Program-made: the position numbers and the translations under genes
Notes under the pieces: model-generated
What the model was told of the DNA's origin: nothing
What the model saw: the letters and a program-made list of their open reading frames with translations, nothing else
Database searches by the model: none
Part shown: positions 48,801 to 56,727 of the stretch, one piece after another
Layout of the letters: each line of letters opens with the position of its first letter
Position numbering within the stretch: the stretch's first letter is position 1
Source: Candidatus Latescibacterota bacterium
GTDB taxonomy: Bacteria; Latescibacterota; MWCZ01
Assembly: GCA_022706085.1 (NCBI GenBank)
Contig: JAKJDF010000009.1
Span: 1-64,000, forward strand
Length of the DNA: 64,000 nucleotides
Reading direction: 5' to 3'

Positions 48801-50515
48801 GTGCCCCCGCCCGCCGGGATCGTCCGCAGGAGCGCGCCGGTGGCGTAGTTCCACAGCTTGATCCTGCCGTCGAGCCCTCCTGAGACGATGGTCTGGCCGT
48901 CCAGCGTCAGGGTGACGCTCCAGACATCGCTCGCGTGCCCCTCATCCCCCGGCAGCGGCAACGTGCGCAGCAGCGCGCCGTCGGAGACCCGCCAGACCTT
49001 GAGAAACCCCTCTCCGCCCGCCGAAACCAGCTCCTGCCCGCCCGCGCCGAACGCGACGGCCCAGACACTCCTGTTGTCCACGTACCCGCCGCCGACCGGC
49101 AGGGTTTTCACCAGCGCGCCGTCGGACATCTGCCACAGCTTGATCGTCAGGTCGCCCGAGCCTGAAGCGAGCGTCTGCCCGTCCGGGCTGAGGGCGAGAG
49201 AATACACCCAGCCCTCGTGCCCGACGTCCCCCCCCACAGGCAATGTGCGGATGAGCGCGCCATCCGACATGTTCCACATCTTGATGGTGCCGTCGTCGCC
49301 GCCCGAGATAAGCGTGTTGCCTTCAGCAGTCATTTCGAACGCCCACACCGTGCCCAGATGCCCAGCGTCGGAACCCACCGGAAGCGTCCGCTGGAGCGCT
49401 CCGTCGGCGAGGTTCCACACCTTGATCGTGCTGTCGGCACTGCCTGAAACCAGCGTGTTTCCGTCCGGGCTCAGGTACACGGCGTCCACCGACCCCGTAT
49501 GCCGCCCCGCCGGCGAACTCAACGTACGCTGCAGCGCGCCGTCGGACAGGCGCCACGTCTTGACGGTTCTGTCGTAACTCGCGGAGACAATGGTGCTGCC
49601 GTCCGGGGTGATATCCACGCCATACACGTAGCTTGTGTGGCCTGCGTCGCCCCCCGCGGGAAGCGTACGCAGAAGCGAACCGTCTGCCAGAGCCCAGACC
49701 TTGAGCGTCTGATCGTGACTGCCCGACACGAAGCTCTGCCCGTCCGGCGTGAAAGCGAGGCTCCACACTGCGCCCCGGTGATTGCTCCCGCCCGCCGGGA
49801 TCGAATCCAGCGTCGCACCGGTCGCAGTGTCCCACGTTTTCATCGTTCCGTTCGCGGTAGCCGAGATGCCTACGGTTCCGGCCGGATTCACCGCCACCGC
49901 CCACACGCCGTAGAAATGACCATCCACGGTGCGAAGAAGTTGGCCGGTGGTGAGGTTCCAGACGCGGGCAGTTTTGTCATCGCTGCCGGAGACGAGGGTG
50001 TTTCCGTCTTCGCTCAGCGCCACGCTGTAAACGATTTTCGTATGGCCTGTCAGCGTCCTCACGAGTGATCCGGTGGAGGTCTGCCACACCTTGATGGCGA
50101 AATCCCACCCGCCTGATACGATGGTCCCGCCGTCGGGCGTAAGCGCGACACAGCGCACCACGGCTCCCGTGGGAATCGTGCGCAAGAGCGATCCATCGGC
50201 GAACGACCAGACCCGGAGGGTGGAATCCTGTCCGCCCGAAACGATCGTTGTTCCATCCGGGGTGATTGCCACCGAATACGCTGTCGCGGTATGCCCCGTC
50301 AGAACGCGTTCCAGGGCCCCGGTCGCAATGTTCCAGATACGGATCGACCCGTCCGTGGAAGCAGTGACGGCGTGAACGCCATCCGGGTGTGCGGCAACCG
50401 CGTAGTGCTCCGGGTTTCCGTGGATCGTCATCACGGAGGTGTCCGGCAGCGCCTGTGACTTTGCGCCGGTGGCGAACATGAGGATGACAAACAGAGAAGC
50501 ACACAGTGAGCGCAT
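45866..50515 (-). CDS. Giant secreted WD40/beta-helix protein with dockerin-like and FlgD-like modules
   Basis: 1549 residues from the ATG at 50515 (AGGAG upstream), signal peptide MRSLCASLFVILMFATGAKS. Residues 30-650 hold about 14 WD40 repeats with blades such as DGTTIVSGGQDSTLRVW and DGNTLVSGSADSTIKVW, enough for two propellers. Two parallel beta-helix regions follow (about 680-1010 and 1030-1250), each introduced by ANSPYRVTG-type strands and ending in DPLFVDAANGDF and SPCIDTGDP. Next comes a dockerin-like pair (VGDVTQDDLITALDASW and ADVSGNGRASAYDAG), then a cohesin-like sandwich, and the FlgD tail NTPNPFNPSTTIRFTL to VASGVYLVRL. It is probably surface-anchored. Two nearly identical beta-helix blocks suggest internal duplication. 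Confidence 0.85.
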   Translation of the reverse strand: MRSLCASLFVILMFATGAKSQALPDTSVMTIHGNPEHYAVAAHPDGVHAVTASTDGSIRIWNIATGALERVLTGHTATAYSVAITPDGTTIVSGGQDSTLRVWSFADGSLLRTIPTGAVVRCVALTPDGGTIVSGGWDFAIKVWQTSTGSLVRTLTGHTKIVYSVALSEDGNTLVSGSDDKTARVWNLTTGQLLRTVDGHFYGVWAVAVNPAGTVGISATANGTMKTWDTATGATLDSIPAGGSNHRGAVWSLAFTPDGQSFVSGSHDQTLKVWALADGSLLRTLPAGGDAGHTSYVYGVDITPDGSTIVSASYDRTVKTWRLSDGALQRTLSSPAGRHTGSVDAVYLSPDGNTLVSGSADSTIKVWNLADGALQRTLPVGSDAGHLGTVWAFEMTAEGNTLISGGDDGTIKMWNMSDGALIRTLPVGGDVGHEGWVYSLALSPDGQTLASGSGDLTIKLWQMSDGALVKTLPVGGGYVDNRSVWAVAFGAGGQELVSAGGEGFLKVWRVSDGALLRTLPLPGDEGHASDVWSVTLTLDGQTIVSGGLDGRIKLWNYATGALLRTIPAGGGTGHTQGIWRVIVTQDGRNIISASDDRTIKVWDFATGALLRTLTGHTGPVWGLAISSDGTTLASSGSSDLTIRTWQLAAPQGATEVAGTITTQTWYKANSPYRVTGTITVPAGNTLTIQPGVDVLFDADVQFIVQGSLHAVGTASDSIRFLKGTASEWGGVRFSGSDSSTIAFARITGANAIAGGGMSIKARLGMANSVIKGNTSNFGGGLVCEGTNATFIACTISDNFASGSGGGVVCNSATTVFERCTIANNTASGSTIVGGGVYCVGGLTKLTHCAIAGNTATYGGGGLYVRPYGLLQKTTKAVVTSCTITGNTAPEGSGVFNEDSLLISNSVVWGNNAKGMDSVGPVVASYCDVQNVLFSGTGNISDDPLFVDAANGDFHLQESSPCIDTGDPATSDADGTRADMGAFFYDQRWQGDPSHVLGPVGTTTFFKANSPYRVTGAATVLPGNTLTIEPGVDVLFNADVQFVVNGALHAVGTAQDSIRFLKGTASEWGGLRITGGDSSTIAFARISDGRADGNVPDVFGGGIYVAGAGTRLGMRSVVVSRNTSNQRGGGVAVREGATVTMDRCVVWKNWAIDYGGGGLDVENGAVLTMNHSTVTGNTGTPGTAILLNTATFNVTNSIIWGVYFPLSAPTFNASYSDFQSVYAGTGNISADPLFVDAANGDFRLRPGSPCIDAGDPTSPPDADGTVADMGALARMFRVGDVTQDDLITALDASWVLQFSVKLRESIPLPLADVSGNGRASAYDAGMILHKAVLDPRFEFPAGDIAGAAKPAQGAPRLLAFVRSGDGWDLVVSDPHEVLGCDLTLLLPDEVGPTFSGDGAIEYSVNDRTALVGIARADFTNPVLLHVSGTSAPPEIVTASLNEGAIPAAPSEPLRFTLSQNTPNPFNPSTTIRFTLTEAGHVTLAVYDVNGRLVRTLVGPTASAAQTFPSGPHEVVWDGRDSNGREVASGVYLVRLIAPEGMLTRRMVLAR

Positions 50516-50644
50516 GATGCGTCTCCTCGCTCCCAAAGGGGTTCAGGGAGCGGCGAAAAACACGCGCGCGGACCAAAGGGAGAGTATGTACACGCCAATG
50601 TACGGCGTGGAGGGGTTTTGTCAAACGCGGGGTTGGGAGATCAG

Positions 50645-50668
50645 AAAAGGGCCCGACAACGCGGGCCC
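50645..50668 (-). terminator. Rho-independent terminator of the hydrogenase operon
   Basis: On the minus strand: arms GGGCCCG and CGGGCCC (50662-50668, 50649-50655) with loop of 6 nt, followed by TTTT (50648-50645). It lies 146 nt after the hydA stop and before the WD40-protein gene. Confidence 0.65.
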
Positions 50669-50699
50669 CTCTTTGTTCTGTCCCCGAGCCCGCCGGTAT

Positions 50700-50724
50700 T
50701 GGAGGGACGCGCCCGGTCGTGTCC
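50700..50724 (-). repeat. Family D element, inverted copy 3
   Basis: Read on the minus strand: GGACACGACC-GGGCGCGTCCCTCCA, resembling the 17390 copy with an altered loop and right arm. Confidence 0.5.
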
Positions 50725-50740
50725 GTTTCCCGGAAAACCA

Positions 50741-50766
50741 TAGGGGCGACGCATGCGTCGCCCCTA
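50741..50766. repeat. 26-nt palindrome TAGGGGCGACGCA/TGCGTCGCCCCTA (family F)
   Basis: Perfect 13+13-nt palindrome centred on GCATGC in the 298-nt gap after hydA; it lies beside a family D element and ahead of the operon terminator. Confidence 0.65.
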
Positions 50767-50813
50767 CCCTCGGACCCCATGGTAGCACGCGTTGTTTCCA
50801 ACGCGCCGCCGCG

Positions 50814-52601
50814 CTACTTCTTCTTCGCCCCTTCCTTCACGCGTTTCTGGTATTTCGTGTGCAGGAGGTGGTGCGATTTCTCACCCAGCGGCTTCTTCAG
50901 GAACTTCTCGTAAATCTCCTTGATCGCCGGGTTCTCGTGGGATTTGCGCACCGGCTTTCCTTCGTCCTCTTTGTAAATCGCTTTGATGCGCGCCTTCCGG
51001 GTTTCGTCCGTGGTGAAGCGCGGTTGCCCGCCTCCGCCGATGCATCCGCCGGGGCACGTCATCACTTCCACGAAATGGAAGTCGAGGGAGCCGTCCTTGA
51101 TGCCGTCCAGCACCTTGGCAGCGTTCGAAAGACCATGCGCCACGGCAACTTTCACCGTGACGTTGTCAAGGAACGCCCACTCTTTCACCGGTTTCTCGAT
51201 GGTGATGCTGGCCTGTTTGATTCCCTCCAGGCCCTCGATCGGCAGGATATGGAGGTTCTCCATCGGCAGCGGCCGGCCGGTGACAAGCTCGTACACCGTG
51301 CGCAAGGCCGCTTCCATCACGCCGCCGGTGTTCGCGAAAATGTCCGCCGCGCCGGATGAAAGCCCCAGCGGCAGGTCCATTTCGCCGTCAGGCAGGTTCA
51401 CGAAATCAATACCCGCGGCGTTGATCATCTTGCCCAGCTCGCGTGTGGTGAGGACGTAATCCACGTCCTGGTACCCGCTGGCGGTCATCTCGTCCCGCTG
51501 GCACTCAAACTTCTTCGCGGTGCACGGCATGACGGAAACAACGACCAGGTTCTCCGGCGGAATACCCTTTTCCGTGGCGTAGAAGGTTTTTGCCACGGCG
51601 CCAAACATCTGCTGCGGCGACTTGCACGTGGAAAGGTTCGGGAGGAATTCGGGGTAGAAATATTCCGCAAACTGAATCCATCCCGGCGAACAGCTCGTGA
51701 ACATGGGGAGGAGTCCCTTTTCCCCGTCTATGAACGTTCTGCGGACGCGAGTAAGGAACTCGGTACCCTCTTCGATGATCGTAAGGTCGGCGGTGAAGTT
51801 GGTGTCGAACACCGCATCGAACCCGAGTTCGCGCAGGGCAGTCACCATCCGGCCGGTCACCAGCGTTCCCGGTTCGAGGTCAAAACACTCGCCAAGCGCC
51901 GCCCGGATGGCCGGTGCGGTCTGGACAACGACGAATTTGTCCTTGTCCTCCAGTGCCTTCCATACGGCGTCAATATGGCTTTTTTCGGTGATTGCTCCCA
52001 CCGGGCACACCGCCGCGCACTGCCCGCACTGGACACACGGCACATCGTCGAGTTGAAGCGCGAACGCCGGGCCGATGAGTGTCTCGTAACCGCGGTACTG
52101 CGGGAACAGGGCACCGACGTGCTGAACTTCCTGACAGACCGTAACGCATCTCCGGCATTTGATGCACTTACCGGAATCCCGCACAAGCGCGGGCGTTGAA
52201 TCGTCCACCGCGCGCGGCGGTTTCTCACCCTCATACTCCACCACGTCAATGCCGAGCTGGCCTGCCAGTTCACGCAATTCGCAGTCCTCGGTTCTCGGGC
52301 AGAGCGTGCATTCCCCTTCGTGTTCGCTCAAAAGCAGTTCGACGACCGTCTTCCTTGCCTCGCGAACTTTCCGGTTATTGGTATGAACTTTCATACCTTC
52401 GACCACCGGAGTGGAGCATGAAGGCATGAGAGTTTTGGCGCCTTCAACCTCCACAAGGCAGACCCGGCATGCTCCGAGCGGGTCCTTCCCTTCCAGGTAG
52501 CACAGCGTCGGTATCTGAATCCCCTTGGCCTGAGCAGCCTGAAGAATCGTCTGGCCGTTTTCGCATTCGATGGTTCGATTGTTAATCGTCAGCTTGGGCA
52601 T
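50814..52601 (-). CDS. hydA: [FeFe]-hydrogenase catalytic subunit HydA (NAD-linked trimeric type)
   Basis: 595 residues from the ATG at 52601; it overlaps the hydB end by 20 nt. Domains in order: a [2Fe-2S] domain (Cys34, 45, 48, 62), a His-Cys3 [4Fe-4S] motif (HEGECTLCPRTEDC), two [4Fe-4S] motifs (CIKCRRCVTVCQ and CVQCGQCAAVCP), then the H-cluster domain. H-cluster motifs: L1 TSCSPGW near residue 300, L2 MPCTAKKFE near 356 and L3 EVMTCPGGCIGGGGQP near 510. In L1 the second Cys of TSCCP is Ser, a change at the proton-transfer position; I believe some trimeric enzymes share it. With HydB and HydC it should exchange electrons between H2, ferredoxin and NAD(P)H. No maturases (HydEFG) are in the window. 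Confidence 0.95.
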   Translation of the reverse strand: MPKLTINNRTIECENGQTILQAAQAKGIQIPTLCYLEGKDPLGACRVCLVEVEGAKTLMPSCSTPVVEGMKVHTNNRKVREARKTVVELLLSEHEGECTLCPRTEDCELRELAGQLGIDVVEYEGEKPPRAVDDSTPALVRDSGKCIKCRRCVTVCQEVQHVGALFPQYRGYETLIGPAFALQLDDVPCVQCGQCAAVCPVGAITEKSHIDAVWKALEDKDKFVVVQTAPAIRAALGECFDLEPGTLVTGRMVTALRELGFDAVFDTNFTADLTIIEEGTEFLTRVRRTFIDGEKGLLPMFTSCSPGWIQFAEYFYPEFLPNLSTCKSPQQMFGAVAKTFYATEKGIPPENLVVVSVMPCTAKKFECQRDEMTASGYQDVDYVLTTRELGKMINAAGIDFVNLPDGEMDLPLGLSSGAADIFANTGGVMEAALRTVYELVTGRPLPMENLHILPIEGLEGIKQASITIEKPVKEWAFLDNVTVKVAVAHGLSNAAKVLDGIKDGSLDFHFVEVMTCPGGCIGGGGQPRFTTDETRKARIKAIYKEDEGKPVRKSHENPAIKEIYEKFLKKPLGEKSHHLLHTKYQKRVKEGAKKK

Positions 52602-55600
52602 CGTCCACCCCCACTTTTTCCGGAACGTGTTTGCCGAAATCGCACCGCAAACAGCGCCTTGCCTGACGCACAGCAGTGGCTTCGTCCCACGGCATTTCCA
52701 CTTCGTCAAAATTGTGTCTTCTGCGCTGGACATCCAGCGAGCGGATCGATTCCCGCCCGTATGGCACGGGGTCCGCCTCCGGATCGAAATGCGTGGTGTT
52801 CTCCTTTTCCCTGCGCCAGAACGCATGGAACGCTCCGGTGAGGTAGTGATCAATGCCAACGGCCGCCCGTTCGCCGGCGCCAATCGCCCCGACGACGGAA
52901 TACGGGCCGCTCACGGCGTCACCGCCCGCGAATATCCCGGGAACAGACGTTTCTCCGGTAATCGGATCCGCCTGGATGAAGTTCCGGGAGTTGAGCTTTA
53001 CGTCCACGTCTTTCAGAATCATCTTGGGACGCAGCGCCTGCCCGATGGCCACGATCACCTGATCTGCTTCCAGGTTGAAGAACTCGGCTTTCTCCTCGGG
53101 GCGCCGTCTTCCGCTCCGGTCGAACTCGCCGAGTTTCATGGAGGTGCACCGCACTCCCGCAACCTTCCCGCTGGCATCCTTGAGGATCTCCAGCGGATGG
53201 GTGAGCGGCATCAACTTTACGCCTTCGTGAAGCGCCTCGTCGATTTCTTCCGCGTACGCCGGCATTTCCGCCTGGCTCCGGCGATAGAGGATCGTGATCT
53301 CTTCCGCACCGAGGCGCAGGGCGCTGCGGGATGCATCAATTGCCGCATTCCCGCCTCCCACGACGATCACCTTCCGCCCGACCGGCACGGAACCACGAAT
53401 GTTGTAGGTGCGGAGGAAATCCGCCGCCTGAACCACACCTTCGGCGTCCTCACCCGGAATTCCGATGGGCAGGGATTCCGGTGCGCCCACGCCGATGAAG
53501 AAGGCTTCGTATCCTTCTTCCTTCAGGCTGGCGAAGGTGAAGTCGGTACCGAGGCGTTTCCCCGTCTGAATGTCAACCCCGATCCGCTCGATCATGCGGA
53601 TTTCGCGGGCCAGAACTTCTCTGGGCAGTCGGTACGCGGGAATTGTCTGAACCAGCATTCCGCCCGGGCGAAGCTCGGCCTCGAACACGGTTGGTTTGTA
53701 CCCGAGCCGGGCGAGGAAATACGCGCAGGAGAGCCCCGCCGGGCCCGCGCCAATGATGGCGATCTTCCGCTTCGCGTTTTCCTCATTTTCCCTTACCTCG
53801 GGAATCTGGATCATCACTTCCTGCTCGACCATGAAGCGTTTGACCGCGCGGATGGAGACCGCTGAATCGAGCTTGGCTCGCTGGCATTTCTCCTCGCAGG
53901 TATGGAAGCACACCCGCGCGCACACGGAGGCGAACGGATTGCGGTCGCGATGTAGTTGCAGCGCTTCCGCGTATTTCTTCTCGGCAACCAGCGACACGAA
54001 CCCCGGCACATCAACGTTAGCCGGGCACGCACTCTGGCACGGAGCCCGCACAATTGACGGGCAGACGCCCGCCTCGCAGTGTCGGTCACGGATGTGCTGC
54101 TCGTATTCCTCGCGGAAATATCGAATTGTGCTGAGAACCGGGTTTGGCGCCGTCTGGCCGAGGCCGCAGAGCGACGTCTCCTTGATCTGATTTCCGAGGT
54201 AGATCAACTTCTCGATATCGCCGTCCTTACCCTTGCCCTCACAGATGCGCGTGACGATTTCCAGCATCCGTTTGGTGCCCACACGGCATGGCACGCATTT
54301 GCCGCACGATTCCTCCTGCACGAATTCAAGGAAGAAACGCGCCATGTCTACCATGCAGGTGTCGTCATCCACCACGATGAGGCCGCCGGAGCCCATGATT
54401 GCGCCCAGTTCCGTCAGCGGCCGGTAGTCCATCGGCACGTTAAGGTGTTCCTTCGGTATGCAGCCTCCAGACGGGCCGCCGATCTGTGCGGCTTTGAACG
54501 ATTTCCCGTTCTTGATGCCGCCGCCGATGTCATAAATCAGCTCTCCGAGGCTGATTCCGATCGGAACCTCGACGAGACCGGTATTCACTACCGCCCCCGC
54601 CAGCGCGAACACCTTCGTGCCCTTGCTTTCCGCCGTCCCCAGCGAGGCATACCAGTCCGCGCCCCGGTGAATAATCGCCGGCACGTTGGCGTACGTTTCC
54701 ACGTTGTTGAGCAGGCTCGGTTTGCCCCAGAGCCCCTTCTCCGCCGGGAAGGGCGGGCGTGGACGCGGTTCGCCGCGTTTCCCTTCGATGGAAGCCATAA
54801 GCGCCGTTTCCTCGCCGCACACAAACGCCCCCGACCCCATCCGGATTTCGAGATCAAACTCAAACGAAGTGCCGAGGATGTTCTTCCCGAGGAAACCGTA
54901 TTCGCGCGCCTGGTCAATAGCGTGGTTCAGACGAGCGACGGCAAGGGGATACTCCGCGCGGACATACACGTAGCCCTGCTTCGCTCCGATCGCGTACGCG
55001 GCAATGGCCATCCCTTCGATCACGCTGTGCGGGTCGCCTTCCAGCACGCTCCTGTCCATGAACGCACCGGGATCGCCCTCGTCTCCGTTGCAGATAACGT
55101 ATTTGACGTCTCCTGCGGATTTACGTGCCATCGCCCATTTGATGCCGGTCGGAAAACCCGCGCCACCACGACCGCGCAGGCCCGATTTCTTGATGGACTC
55201 TATGACGTCGTCCGGCTTTACGGAGGTCAGCACTTTGACCAGCGCCGCGTAGCCGTCCACTCCGATGTAATCCTCGATTTTGAGTGGGTCTATGCGCCCG
55301 CAGTTGCGCAGGACGACCTTCACCTGATTGCGGAAGAAGTCCATCTCCTCTTCCGTGCGAACCGGCTCCTGCCGCGTGTTTTTCGGAAGGAGATGCTCGA
55401 TGATCTTGCCCTGTTTGAGATGCTGGTGGACAATCTCCTCGGCGTCCTCCGGGTGCACGTTCTCATAGAACGTCAATTCGGGTTGAACCAGAAGAGCCGG
55501 TCCCTTCGCACAGGGACCGAGGCAGCCCGTTTCGCGGATCTCGAAATCCACGAATTCCCGTTTCATGACTTCTTCGAGCTTCTTTTTCACGTCCAGCGCG

Positions 55601-55731
55601 CCGGACGCGATGCATCCCGCGCCGGTGCAGAGGTACACGTGCCGCTTCCTTGCTCGCTTTTTCTGCTCGGCAACGACCCGTTTCCTCAAGTCCTGAAACA
55701 TCTCTACGCGGGTTAGTCTGGGGTCTGCCAT
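52582..55731 (-). CDS. hydB: HydB (NuoF-like) fused to a GltD/NfnB-type NAD(P)H flavoprotein
   Basis: 1049 residues from the ATG at 55731 (GGGAGG 7 nt upstream), which shares one base with the hydC TGA. Domains: an N-terminal thioredoxin-fold [2Fe-2S] (Cys35, 40, 70, 74); NuoF core with FMN/NAD motifs RGRGGAGFP near 185, CNGDEGDPGAF and GSGAFVCGEETAL; the NuoF [4Fe-4S] motif ESCGKCVPC near 474; from about residue 555 a GltD-like unit with Fe-S Cys (CQSACP, CARVC, CEEKC), FAD fold IAIIGAGPAGLSCAY near 660, NADPH fold VVGGGNAAIDASRSA near 790 with YRRS, and a C-terminal GGDAVSGPYSVVGAIGAG. Standard HydB ends after NuoF plus a ferredoxin domain; here the ferredoxin domain is replaced by the flavoprotein. 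It is probably an electron-bifurcating hub. Confidence 0.92.
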   Translation of the reverse strand: MADPRLTRVEMFQDLRKRVVAEQKKRARKRHVYLCTGAGCIASGALDVKKKLEEVMKREFVDFEIRETGCLGPCAKGPALLVQPELTFYENVHPEDAEEIVHQHLKQGKIIEHLLPKNTRQEPVRTEEEMDFFRNQVKVVLRNCGRIDPLKIEDYIGVDGYAALVKVLTSVKPDDVIESIKKSGLRGRGGAGFPTGIKWAMARKSAGDVKYVICNGDEGDPGAFMDRSVLEGDPHSVIEGMAIAAYAIGAKQGYVYVRAEYPLAVARLNHAIDQAREYGFLGKNILGTSFEFDLEIRMGSGAFVCGEETALMASIEGKRGEPRPRPPFPAEKGLWGKPSLLNNVETYANVPAIIHRGADWYASLGTAESKGTKVFALAGAVVNTGLVEVPIGISLGELIYDIGGGIKNGKSFKAAQIGGPSGGCIPKEHLNVPMDYRPLTELGAIMGSGGLIVVDDDTCMVDMARFFLEFVQEESCGKCVPCRVGTKRMLEIVTRICEGKGKDGDIEKLIYLGNQIKETSLCGLGQTAPNPVLSTIRYFREEYEQHIRDRHCEAGVCPSIVRAPCQSACPANVDVPGFVSLVAEKKYAEALQLHRDRNPFASVCARVCFHTCEEKCQRAKLDSAVSIRAVKRFMVEQEVMIQIPEVRENEENAKRKIAIIGAGPAGLSCAYFLARLGYKPTVFEAELRPGGMLVQTIPAYRLPREVLAREIRMIERIGVDIQTGKRLGTDFTFASLKEEGYEAFFIGVGAPESLPIGIPGEDAEGVVQAADFLRTYNIRGSVPVGRKVIVVGGGNAAIDASRSALRLGAEEITILYRRSQAEMPAYAEEIDEALHEGVKLMPLTHPLEILKDASGKVAGVRCTSMKLGEFDRSGRRRPEEKAEFFNLEADQVIVAIGQALRPKMILKDVDVKLNSRNFIQADPITGETSVPGIFAGGDAVSGPYSVVGAIGAGERAAVGIDHYLTGAFHAFWRREKENTTHFDPEADPVPYGRESIRSLDVQRRRHNFDEVEMPWDEATAVRQARRCLRCDFGKHVPEKVGVDDAQADD

Positions 55732-56291
55732 CACGAAGCCTCCCTCAATCCGGGCTTTGCCTCTCTGTACATCGTCAGAAGGTCTTTCACTTTGGCCGGT
55801 CGGACCCTCTGGTGCACCGTCTCGTCTACCATCACGGCCGGTGCAAGACTACACGCGCCGAAACAACGGCCCACTGCCAGCGAGAACTTCCTGTCCTGCG
55901 TCGTCTCTCCCACGTTGATTCCGAGCTGCTTGCGGAGTGTTGCGAGCACCTCTTTGCCACCGCGCACGTAACATGCGGTTCCAAGACACACACGGACGAC
56001 GTGCTCACCCCGCGGAACGGTGGAGAAAAACGAGTAGAACGTGACGACCCCGGTCACCTGGCTGTAGGGCAATTTGAGGCGGGTGCTGATGTGCCGGAGT
56101 ACCGTTTCGGGAAGGTAACCGAAGAGGTTCTGCGCGGATTGGAGCACCGGGATAAGTGCCCCCTCCGTTTTGGAGTAACCGTCAATGACGACGTCGAGGC
56201 TCCGCAACAATTCCTCTTCGGTTGGTTCGCAGGAATCGGTGCGGTTTTCTGGCTCTTTCGGGATGCTCTGTACTGCCTGTTTCCGTTTCAT
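55731..56291 (-). CDS. hydC: HydC (NuoE-like) [2Fe-2S] subunit of the hydrogenase
   Basis: 186 residues from the ATG at 56291 (GGGAG upstream); an in-frame TTG at 56315 is less likely. The NuoE thioredoxin-like fold has GYLPETVLRHISTRL near residue 60 and the four [2Fe-2S] Cys in CLGTACYVRGG and GRCFGACSLAPAVMVD. It is the first gene of hydC-hydB-hydA, and its stop overlaps the hydB start (TGATG), so the complex is coordinately translated. No terminator or strong promoter is seen in the 436 nt upstream. Confidence 0.95.
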   Translation of the reverse strand: MKRKQAVQSIPKEPENRTDSCEPTEEELLRSLDVVIDGYSKTEGALIPVLQSAQNLFGYLPETVLRHISTRLKLPYSQVTGVVTFYSFFSTVPRGEHVVRVCLGTACYVRGGKEVLATLRKQLGINVGETTQDRKFSLAVGRCFGACSLAPAVMVDETVHQRVRPAKVKDLLTMYREAKPGLREAS

Positions 56292-56727
56292 ACATGTCTC
56301 CCGGTGAGTTGACAAAACCCTGGATCTATAGCGACGGAACTGGACGATGTACGCGACCCCGTGGTGCTCTGGGAAAAACGCGAATGCGTGTCAGTGTATG
56401 GCTGGCATGTGCCTTTCTTCTGGAACGTTCGACCGCGCGTACACCGCGCGTACCGGCTGGCGTTGTGTAGAATCTGTCTGCCCGAGCTATCCCCGGCGGA
56501 GGACCGGGCACCATTTGAGTAGAATAAAAGACCGCGCATCCAACAAGCACAAGGGTGCCATTTTTCATTCGCTGCATGTCGCTCCTGGCGTAACACCCCG
56601 TCACAAACTCGATACACGGGCCTCTTCGGGCGCGCCGTTCTGAGTGTTGTGCCACGGTAGGTCTTCCCGTACGTTCAAAGTGCCCGTCAAACACGTTTTC
56701 CGCCGCACCACGGAAGGAGTATGCACG
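56292..56727. other. Divergent intergenic region
   Basis: 436 nt between the hydC start and the Gfo/Idh start. It should hold both promoters. A TTGACA at 56309-56314 lacks a properly spaced -10 box. I see no conserved RNA motif. Confidence 0.5.

Noticed and set aside
54079-55716. 545-codon open frame opposite hydB
   Set aside because: Antisense shadow; the hydB reading is unambiguous.
56309-56332. TTGACA followed by TATAGC as a promoter of the Gfo/Idh gene
   Set aside because: The spacer is only 12 nt and the site overlaps the hydC start region; also far from the gene start.
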